Positions 32,795 to 38,943 of a stretch of 38,943 bases of DNA are shown here, in pieces (the stretch's first letter is position 1; each line of letters opens with the position of its first letter). The stretch is taken from the NCBI GenBank assembly GCA_900769975.1, contig CAAGIR010000067.1, forward strand, positions 1 to 38,943, written 5' to 3'. The position numbers were made by a program, and so were the translations under genes. This DNA is from Spirochaetia bacterium. Lineage in GTDB: Bacteria; Spirochaetota; Spirochaetia; Treponematales; Treponemataceae. The notes under the pieces are model-generated. The model ran no database searches. It was not told the origin of the DNA and was given only the letters and a program-made list of their open reading frames with translations.

Positions 32795-34120
32795 TCAACT
32801 AAAATATGCCGAATGCAAAATTTGCACCGTTTTTTCTGCTTCATCATCATCAACAATCATGCTGATATTAACTTTGCTTGCACCCTGGCTTATCATCTGA
32901 ACGTTAATGCCTTCATCGGCAAGTGCATCAAAACCGCTTGCAAGTATGGCAGAAGAATGTGCAGCATCACAAATGATTGTCACAATTGCCTTGTTTTTGC
33001 GGACAGAAACCTGACTGGCCTGTTCCAAATCTGCAATCAAACCAGATAAATTTGACTTTGAATTAACAGTAAGTGAAACAGAAACTTCAGATGTCGCAAT
33101 TACATCAATGCTGATATTCCATTTTAAGAAATTATTAAAAATATGAGCCAAAAATCCTGCCGCACCCAACATTCGTGAACTTACAATATCAATTAAAGTA
33201 ATGTGTTTTACCGTTGTAATTGCACAAACAGGAGGAACTTTTCCCGTATGCTTTTCTACAATGATTGTTCCGGGGCTTGTAATATTATACGAATTTTTTA
33301 CACGAACTGGAGTTCCCGTTTTTCGCACAGGGAGCATTGAACGTGGATGAAGCACCTGCGAACCAAACATTGCCAGTTCCTGTGCTTCTTCATAAGTAAC
33401 TTCTGGCACAGGTTTTGCTTCTTTTACAACTCGCGGATCTGTTGTTAAAATGCCGTCAACATCTTTCCAAGTCTGAACTTCTTTTGCATTCATTGCAGCA
33501 CCTATCATAGTTGCAGTTAAATCTGAACCGCCTCGTCCTAAAGTAGTAATGTTTCCTTTTTTATCTTTTGCAATAAAACCTGTTACAATAGGAATTCTGT
33601 CATCCTGAGCATTTTTATAAGAACTAAGATAACGGGGAATATTGTCCCATACTTCATCTAAAAGTTCTGCTGACATAAAATTTGAATCTGAAACAATTCC
33701 AATATCCCATGCATCATAAAATTGTGCCGCAATTCCCTGCGATTCAAGGTAAGCAGCCATCATTCTAACAGACATTCTTTCGCCAAAAGAAACAAGATAA
33801 TCTCTGGAACGTTTGCTGATTTCTTTAAGCATGGAAATCCCAGTAAGCAGCTGATGTAATTCCGACAAAAGTGAATCTATAGTATCGATTTTAATACCAA
33901 GTTCGCACGCAGTTTCCCTATGAAGTTTTGCAACACCTTCTACATCAACAACACCTTCTACCGCTTTGTCTGCTGCTTCCAGAAGATGATCTGTTGTATC
34001 ACCCATTGCTGACAAAACTACAGCAGGCCTGTCATTTTTATACGCTTTAATAATTGATGCAACATGTTTGATTCTTTCAGCATTTGCTACCGATGAACCG
34101 CCAAATTTCATTACTATCAT
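32795..34120 (-). CDS. lysC: Aspartate kinase
   Basis: Aspartokinase makes aspartyl phosphate, the first step to lysine, threonine, methionine and diaminopimelate. The 441-residue monofunctional enzyme has KFGGSSVAN at residues 5-13, the GRGGSDLTATMIGAAM nucleotide loop near 195, TDPRVV, and two C-terminal ACT-type segments (ITLIDIVSSRMLGAAGFLAHIF; VTIICDAAHSSAILASGFD). Pairing with dapB suggests lysine feedback. AAGGA lies 7 bases before the ATG. No lysine riboswitch is present in the 117-base gap upstream. Confidence 0.97.
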   Translation of the reverse strand: MIVMKFGGSSVANAERIKHVASIIKAYKNDRPAVVLSAMGDTTDHLLEAADKAVEGVVDVEGVAKLHRETACELGIKIDTIDSLLSELHQLLTGISMLKEISKRSRDYLVSFGERMSVRMMAAYLESQGIAAQFYDAWDIGIVSDSNFMSAELLDEVWDNIPRYLSSYKNAQDDRIPIVTGFIAKDKKGNITTLGRGGSDLTATMIGAAMNAKEVQTWKDVDGILTTDPRVVKEAKPVPEVTYEEAQELAMFGSQVLHPRSMLPVRKTGTPVRVKNSYNITSPGTIIVEKHTGKVPPVCAITTVKHITLIDIVSSRMLGAAGFLAHIFNNFLKWNISIDVIATSEVSVSLTVNSKSNLSGLIADLEQASQVSVRKNKAIVTIICDAAHSSAILASGFDALADEGINVQMISQGASKVNISMIVDDDEAEKTVQILHSAYFS

Positions 34121-34237
34121 AACAGATTCCTTATTTCGTTTTAATCAATCCTGTTTTTTTTAAGAATTTAAAACCGATTAAAATAATAATTGTTTAAAAA
34201 TCATTTTTTGAATGTTTTATTATATCAAATTCCTTAA

Positions 34238-36142
34238 TTAAATAAAAGTGAAATCAGCAGATTGTGTAGGAATATCAACTTTTTTCATTACGACAGTTTT
34301 GCTTTCGTTCAAGGTGATTTCTCCGCAATTTTTCATTGTAGTCTGCATATCTAAATCTGGAATTAAAAACAAAGCATCATTTCCACGTCTGTCTATACAA
34401 AAGGCTTCATACTGTTTTTGCGGATTTTGTAAAAGATAGACTAATTTCCAATGTGTATCACTAAAACGGCTTGCCTTTTTTGCGGCAATAGAAGCGGCAT
34501 CCCCAGCTGCCACACGTTCAAGCATTTCGTCCTTTCCTAAAAGCAATTTTTTGTCAATAAAAGCACGCAATTGCTGGTGAGCAATCAAATCACCATAACG
34601 TCGTAACGGTGATGTAACCTGACTGTAAAAAGAAACCCCTAATCCTGCATGAGGAGCAGGCGTTATACCAACAGAACGTTTTCGCATACATTTAACTTTT
34701 GCAAAACTGCCAGCCCAGCCCTGAGGAATATTATCCGGGAATTCTGGTTTTTCCTGACTTACATAAGGAAAAGGTATTTGATTTTTAAATGCAAATCTTG
34801 CCGCTGCTTCTCCTGCCATAATCATACACTCGGCAACCATTTCGTTACTTTCATATTTAACTTCTGGTTCGACAGTAACTTTTTTTGTATTTTTATCGAC
34901 AATAATATCCACTTCTGGCATTTGAATTGTAACGGCACCGTTTTTTTCTCTTCTTTCCTTGTTTTTTCTTGCAATTTCAAACAGAATTTTTAATTCTTCG
35001 GATTCTTTTTGTTCTTCTGCCTGAGCATAAGTTAATCGTTTTACCTTGATTGTTGTTTTAAAAACTCCGCAATCAACAATTTGACTGTCTTCATCAAGTT
35101 TAATTCTAAAGGAAAGTGCATTTGACGGATTTTTCAAGCCAAGTGCATAATCTTCAAGACAATTTTCGCAAAGCATTCTTGAAGCACCTTCTGGAATGTA
35201 AAGCGTTGTTCCCCTGTTTCTTGCTGCTATATCTATAGAAGAATCTGGTGCAACAGAACTTGCAGGATCTGCAACATGCACCCATAAATATTCTCCGTCA
35301 AAACTGATAGCATCATCTGGATCAGTAGAATTTTCACCGTCAATTGCATACGCAACATCATTCAAAACAAGCCTTTCTTCTTCGGGCATTTTTCCCAGCT
35401 GTTCACGTGCAGAATCAAAACTAAAACCATATCTGGTAGGGTAAGGATTTTTTGTAGTTTCCCAAATTCCAGTTTCAAGCAATAATTTATGTGCATTTTC
35501 CACAGTCTGGTGGATTTTTAATTCTGCCATAACTTTTGATTTATCTGACTTACCCAGTGCAAAAGCTTCAACTTCACCCATAAATCTTGCATCTGAAGGT
35601 AAATCAAGTTTTTTATCTTTTACTCTTTGCAAAAAAGCCTTGCGTATTTCATCTTCGTGGTCTTTTTCGTATTTTTTTTGATTAATTTCCTGTATTTCCT
35701 GTTCTGTTCGTGGTACAAAGAAAATATTTCCATTTTTCAGTTCATTTGCGGCAAGTGCAAAAGAAACGCTTTCTGTAAGTGCTGAATAAACTGCCCAAGC
35801 TTCATCAGCATTAAAATTTCCTCGTGCATATTCTGCAATTTCCGAAAGAGAAACTGGTGCATTACAAGTCGTTTCATCACTCTGCAAAAGCTCGTAAACT
35901 TCCTGTATCTGATCTTTTATTTTTTCATCTGCAAAAGAAAGAACTTTTTCCAGCGAAGAACATGAACCTTCGTGAAGTACTATTATGTCTTTTTCACGCA
36001 CTTTTTGTTCACCATAAACTGCTTTTTTACCAGTAGAAGTTGCCGCCTGCGTACAAAATCTTATCAAAAATTTATCATCTTCTTTTTCTATAACTTCTGC
36101 TACAAAATTTTTATACAAAACTAACGCTTTTTTATTAATCAT
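34238..36142 (-). CDS. RNase II-family (RNB) 3'-5' exoribonuclease
   Basis: A 634-residue ribonuclease. The catalytic RNB domain has STDPDDAISFDGEYLWVHVAD, whose aspartates bind magnesium, then RNRGTTLYIPEGASRMLCEN and SPLRRYGDLIAHQQL. The N-terminal part has small beta-rich RNA-binding segments (FVAEVIEKEDDKFLIRF). The C-terminal S1 domain is short or diverged (QYEAFCIDRRGNDALFLIPDLD). The length is near that of RNase II. The ATG at 36142 has no Shine-Dalgarno sequence and lies only about 15 bases after the T-tract of the upstream terminator. The start may be leaderless. Confidence 0.9.
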   Translation of the reverse strand: MINKKALVLYKNFVAEVIEKEDDKFLIRFCTQAATSTGKKAVYGEQKVREKDIIVLHEGSCSSLEKVLSFADEKIKDQIQEVYELLQSDETTCNAPVSLSEIAEYARGNFNADEAWAVYSALTESVSFALAANELKNGNIFFVPRTEQEIQEINQKKYEKDHEDEIRKAFLQRVKDKKLDLPSDARFMGEVEAFALGKSDKSKVMAELKIHQTVENAHKLLLETGIWETTKNPYPTRYGFSFDSAREQLGKMPEEERLVLNDVAYAIDGENSTDPDDAISFDGEYLWVHVADPASSVAPDSSIDIAARNRGTTLYIPEGASRMLCENCLEDYALGLKNPSNALSFRIKLDEDSQIVDCGVFKTTIKVKRLTYAQAEEQKESEELKILFEIARKNKERREKNGAVTIQMPEVDIIVDKNTKKVTVEPEVKYESNEMVAECMIMAGEAAARFAFKNQIPFPYVSQEKPEFPDNIPQGWAGSFAKVKCMRKRSVGITPAPHAGLGVSFYSQVTSPLRRYGDLIAHQQLRAFIDKKLLLGKDEMLERVAAGDAASIAAKKASRFSDTHWKLVYLLQNPQKQYEAFCIDRRGNDALFLIPDLDMQTTMKNCGEITLNESKTVVMKKVDIPTQSADFTFI

Positions 36143-36206
36143 AATGATAATATACAAAAAAAGTCCTGTCTTTTACAAGAACATTTATGCAAAAGACAGG
36201 ACTTTT
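36143..36206 (-). promoter_or_regulatory. Terminator of the beta-barrel gene with overlapping RNase promoter
   Basis: A perfect 16-pair stem (AAAAGTCCTGTCTTTT/AAAAGACAGGACTTTT) followed by seven T residues ends the upstream gene. The loop carries TTGTAA. Eighteen bases later comes TATATT, 6 bases before the RNase ATG. A promoter therefore seems to be built through the terminator's right arm, with a leaderless start. Confidence 0.6.
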
Positions 36207-36247
36207 CTATATTCCCATAATAATGATTTTTTTAAATAAGACTAATT

Positions 36248-37477
36248 CTAGCGTTTGTATGTCCAATAAACACCTGTTGCCCAAACCTGATAAGCACTGT
36301 TATTAAATGAAATTCTGTGCTGGAAATCTAACGCTACAGACAATCTGTTTCTATTGTTAATGACATAAGTAAAATCAGGTCTTATGTCCAGAATAAAACC
36401 GCCTGTCCAATCATTTTTCCAGTCAGTATCTCTTGAACCCCATGCCAGAGAAGTAAATCCTCCCAAAATACAGCTTTTATTAATATCCCATTCAACACGT
36501 CCACCAGCATAAAAAGCAGGAGTATAATTTGCCTGTTTATAAATAGTTAATCCAGCTTCAGGACGAATCATAAGATTTTTCAAAGGATAGAAAGTAATAG
36601 TTGCCCCAGTTCCCCAAGTTTTATAGTATTCACTGTCATTTCCAAGATTTTGAATTTCCAGATAAACATCAATAATTACTTTCTTAAGATTTAATGTCAA
36701 TCCTGTATAAAAATCCACATAAGGAGTACAGATATTTTCAAAAGCAATACTTGCTCGGAAAACATCAACAGGCTGAATTGCAAAAGCCGCATTAAAGAAA
36801 GGTTTGTCTGTAGTTACTCCGTCAGGAATAGAAACACCTGCTTCAATTATATCACCATAACGATAGCGTATACCCAAGGCAGTATTTGCATATTGATTAT
36901 CATAATGTGTATAACCCACAACATCAGCTTGTCCAGGATAACCTTCTTTTAATCCTCCCTGAACTATATGAGTTACAGGTTCCCAATAATAACCGCCGCA
37001 AACAGGAGCAGGACCAATTTTCCAGGCAAGACGAGTACCCATTCCAAAGTCAAGATCATTTTTATTTTGTGAAACAGCATTCCAAATAAAGTTTACATAA
37101 TAACTTTTTGTTTCGCCTGTGGTATTAACTCCACCTTGGTTAGAGTGATTTGTATACCAGAAAGGTGTTCTTTCAGTATTTCTAAATGAAAGGGAAGAAA
37201 AAGCATTATTTGCATCCCAATTTGCTTCTGCAGCCCAGTTTAGCATTCCTTCTATTGTAAATTGTGCTAAATCGACACGAGCCTGCAAAGTGTTGTACAA
37301 TCCATAATAACGGACATTAGTTGATTTATACGGATCAACAGGACTTACAACTGTAGGAAACTGCTGACCAAAACCAGTCCACATAGTATTCTGCACTCCA
37401 GCGTTAGGCAAAACTTGTGCAAAAACAGAAACAGAAAAAACTGTTAAAAAACAAAGCAAAGTAACTATTTTTTTCAT
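36248..37477 (-). CDS. Probable outer-membrane beta-barrel protein
   Basis: A 409-residue protein with a clear signal peptide (MKKIVTLLCFLTVFSVSVFA, cleavage after residue 20). The rest alternates polar and hydrophobic or aromatic residues with many Gly, Tyr and Trp (YYVNFIWNAVSQNKNDLDFG, ATITFYPLKNLMIRPEAGLT, AFYAGGRVEWDINKSCILGG), which is typical of beta-barrels. No named Treponema family (Msp/Tpr) was recognised. The C-terminus is VYWTYKR rather than the common terminal aromatic residue. GGAG precedes the ATG at 37477. It is transcribed alone, bounded by strong terminators. Confidence 0.75.
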   Translation of the reverse strand: MKKIVTLLCFLTVFSVSVFAQVLPNAGVQNTMWTGFGQQFPTVVSPVDPYKSTNVRYYGLYNTLQARVDLAQFTIEGMLNWAAEANWDANNAFSSLSFRNTERTPFWYTNHSNQGGVNTTGETKSYYVNFIWNAVSQNKNDLDFGMGTRLAWKIGPAPVCGGYYWEPVTHIVQGGLKEGYPGQADVVGYTHYDNQYANTALGIRYRYGDIIEAGVSIPDGVTTDKPFFNAAFAIQPVDVFRASIAFENICTPYVDFYTGLTLNLKKVIIDVYLEIQNLGNDSEYYKTWGTGATITFYPLKNLMIRPEAGLTIYKQANYTPAFYAGGRVEWDINKSCILGGFTSLAWGSRDTDWKNDWTGGFILDIRPDFTYVINNRNRLSVALDFQHRISFNNSAYQVWATGVYWTYKR

Positions 37478-37491
37478 AAATACTCCATAAA

Positions 37492-37535
37492 ATAAAAAAA
37501 GGTGTACCTTTTTCACAAGATACACCTTTTATAAT
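37492..37535 (-). terminator. Terminator of the MalK/UgpC-type ATPase gene
   Basis: On the minus strand AAAAGGTGTA pairs with TACACCTTTT, closed by a 14-base loop and followed by seven T residues. The ribosome site of the next gene starts about 10 bases later. Confidence 0.88.
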
Positions 37536-37594
37536 AATAATTTTTGAAAAAAAGTCAAATAGTATAAGGAATATTCCTTACAATTTAACAAAAA

Positions 37595-38716
37595 TTACCA
37601 TTTCTTTTCAATCTGATCACAGATATTCAATTCGCCTTCTTCCATAGAGAAGAATTTTGCTTTTTCCATATTAGGAACAACATTTACAGAATCACCCAAA
37701 CGGAAGTCTGCATTTGCTGTTGTTTTTGCAATGATAGACTGACCTTTGTTTGAAACAAGGTACAAGTGTGTTTCAGCACCAAGTGGTTCCTTGTTTGTAA
37801 TTTTCATCTGCATATCATCTTTTGCAGCTGGTTTTTCAACATAAGTCAAATCTTCTGGACGAATACCGAATGTAACTTCTTTATTTACATAATCTTTAAG
37901 GTATTTAGCCTGTTCGTCTGTTGGATTGATTTCGAAAGAACCTTCATCACAAACGATTTTTCCATTCTTTTCAAGAACTTTTACTGTCAAGAAGTTCATT
38001 GGAGGTGTTCCGATAAATCCTGCAACGAATTTGTTGATTGGGTTATTGTACAAGAACAATGGAGCACCAATCTGCTGGATGATACCGTCTTTCATAACAA
38101 CAATTTTTGTACCCAATGTCATAGCTTCAATCTGGTCATGAGTTACATAAATCATTGTAGCTTGAAGTCTGTTGTGAAGAGCAGCCAATTCAGAACGCAT
38201 TGTTACACGAAGTTTTGCATCCAAGTTTGACAAAGGTTCATCGAACAAGAATACTTTTGGATTACGAACGATAGCACGACCTACTGCAACACGCTGTCTC
38301 TGTCCACCAGAAAGAGCCTTTGGTTTACGATCAAGATACTGTGTAAGGTCAAGCTGTTTAGCAGCTTCGCGAACACGACGATCGATTTCAGCTTTGTCCA
38401 TTTTACGAATCTTCAAACCAAATGCCATGTTGTCATAAACAGTCATATGTGGATAAAGAGCATAGTTCTGGAATACCATAGCGATATCACGATCCTTTGG
38501 AGGAACATCGTTCATTTCAACGCCATCGATAAACAACTTACCTTCAGAAATGTCTTCCAATCCTGCAATCATACGGAGAGTTGTAGATTTACCACAACCA
38601 GATGGTCCTACGAATACACAGAATTCTTTGTCTTCAATTGTGATATTAGAATTTGTAACGGCACGAACGCCACCGTCATAAATTTTTCCAATACCTTTAA
38701 GTTCTACTTTTGCCAT
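37595..38716 (-). CDS. ugpC: Sugar ABC transporter ATPase (MalK/UgpC/MsmX type)
   Basis: A 373-residue ATPase of the sugar-import class. It has Walker A GPSGCGKST at 37-45, the Q-loop in VFQNYALYPHMT, LSGGQRQR at 135-142, Walker B VFLFDEP at 155-161, and a switch histidine in YVTHDQIEAMT. A C-terminal regulatory OB-fold part follows (FGIRPEDLTYVE, KEPLGAETHLYLV). In many bacteria one such ATPase serves several sugar importers that lack their own. It is alone, with its own strong promoter and terminator. AAGGAGG lies 10 bases before the ATG. It is the natural partner for the two ATPase-less permease pairs at 13053-21673. Confidence 0.95.
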   Translation of the reverse strand: MAKVELKGIGKIYDGGVRAVTNSNITIEDKEFCVFVGPSGCGKSTTLRMIAGLEDISEGKLFIDGVEMNDVPPKDRDIAMVFQNYALYPHMTVYDNMAFGLKIRKMDKAEIDRRVREAAKQLDLTQYLDRKPKALSGGQRQRVAVGRAIVRNPKVFLFDEPLSNLDAKLRVTMRSELAALHNRLQATMIYVTHDQIEAMTLGTKIVVMKDGIIQQIGAPLFLYNNPINKFVAGFIGTPPMNFLTVKVLEKNGKIVCDEGSFEINPTDEQAKYLKDYVNKEVTFGIRPEDLTYVEKPAAKDDMQMKITNKEPLGAETHLYLVSNKGQSIIAKTTANADFRLGDSVNVVPNMEKAKFFSMEEGELNICDQIEKKW

Positions 38717-38755
38717 TTTGTTTGGCCTCCTTAATAGGGTTATATTATTAATTAA

Positions 38756-38784
38756 ATTATAAGCCGAAACATAACATAAGTCAA
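38756..38784 (-). promoter_or_regulatory. Near-consensus sigma-70 promoter of the MalK/UgpC-type gene
   Basis: TTGACT at 38784-38779 and TATAAT at 38761-38756 (minus strand) are spaced by exactly 17 bases. Start of transcription near 38749 gives a leader of about 33 bases containing the AAGGAGG site. The strength suits a shared, constantly made ATPase. Confidence 0.85.
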
Positions 38785-38862
38785 CTTTTTTTTCCCAAAT
38801 TTCTTCCCTCTTTTTTTATCAATTATTTTGGCTCAATCATTTTTTTTGTGTGATTGAATAAA

Positions 38863-38922
38863 ATAGGGATAAAAGCCTGTATAATTGATTTTTCTATAAA
38901 ACTAAACAGGCAGAATCCCTAT
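38863..38922 (+). promoter_or_regulatory. Long hairpin that includes the start codon of the next gene
   Basis: ATAGGGAT at 38863-38870 pairs with ATCCCTAT at 38915-38922. GCCTGT at 38875-38880 pairs with ACAGGC at 38906-38911. The last two bases of the outer arm are the first two of the ATG at 38921, so folding would hide the start codon. Confidence 0.6.
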
Positions 38923-38943
38923 GAATACTTATATCAGAATTCC
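38921..38943 (+). CDS. Possible start of a plus-strand gene, cut by the window edge
   Basis: The frame reads MNTYIRI and is open to the window edge. Only seven residues are visible and no family can be assigned. There is no clear Shine-Dalgarno site. A hairpin over the start is a feature of some insertion-sequence transposases, and this is also the only orientation change in the window apart from the left-edge transposase. The call rests on those two hints only. Confidence 0.3.

Noticed and set aside
34121..34237. Lysine riboswitch upstream of lysC
   Set aside because: The gap is only 117 bases, is AT-rich, and shows none of the conserved lysine-riboswitch helices.
1..38943. tRNA or rRNA genes
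   Set aside because: No cloverleaf or conserved rRNA segment was recognised on either strand when reading through the intergenic regions.

Overview
The window looks like a piece of a Treponema-type spirochaete chromosome (host-associated or gut/rumen lineages fit best). The evidence is the AT-rich composition, spirochaetal-looking lipoprotein signal peptides, the block rpsP-khpA-rimM-trmD-rplS followed by FliK-like/FlhB-like/yraN genes, an Oad sodium pump, and an EarP/EF-P pair. Every complete gene I can support is on the minus strand, so the window should be read from right to left.

From the right edge: a possible gene start on the plus strand with a hairpin over its start codon (38863-38943); a stand-alone MalK/UgpC-type sugar-transport ATPase with a near-consensus promoter; a probable outer-membrane beta-barrel protein; an RNase II-family exoribonuclease; lysC-dapB (lysine/diaminopimelate synthesis); a YhhN-like membrane protein; a 400-base intergenic stretch with a degenerate ~37-base repeat series; oadG-oadA-oadB, in which OadA carries two biotin domains; and a padR - HAAS/DUF4097 - pspC stress-type operon.

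The centre (11570-24724) is the most unusual region. It is a nine-gene, 13-kb probable operon with two complete sets of sugar ABC permeases and binding proteins. Between them lie an NHL/TPR protein, a YIP1-family membrane protein and a large DUF5696-like surface protein. The first gene encodes a 1015-residue membrane-anchored binding protein with two carbohydrate-binding-like modules in front of the solute-binding domain. There is no ATPase in the operon; the MalK/UgpC homologue 13 kb upstream is the obvious candidate to drive both permease pairs. The promoter has an extended -10, no clear -35, and a perfect palindrome where the -35 would be.

The left part holds argH with a polar amino-acid ABC transporter, a GC-rich islet that looks like a dispersed repeat, the ribosomal/tRNA-modification operon rpsP-khpA-rimM-trmD-rplS, a small flagellar-export set (FliK-like, FlhB C-terminal homologue, yraN, FlgM-like), a small putative zinc-binding protein, and earP-efp. 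EF-P has arginine at the tip position that EarP rhamnosylates. A structured, GC-rich 3' region follows efp, and the left edge ends in the C-terminus of a probable IS66-type transposase.

Several operon-leading genes (earP, argH, the 1015-residue binding protein, the RNase) have a -10 box only 6 to 11 bases from the ATG and no Shine-Dalgarno sequence. Downstream genes mostly have good Shine-Dalgarno sites. This suggests leaderless mRNAs are used here for a subset of genes. No database search was possible; family names come from recognition of motifs and overall sequence.
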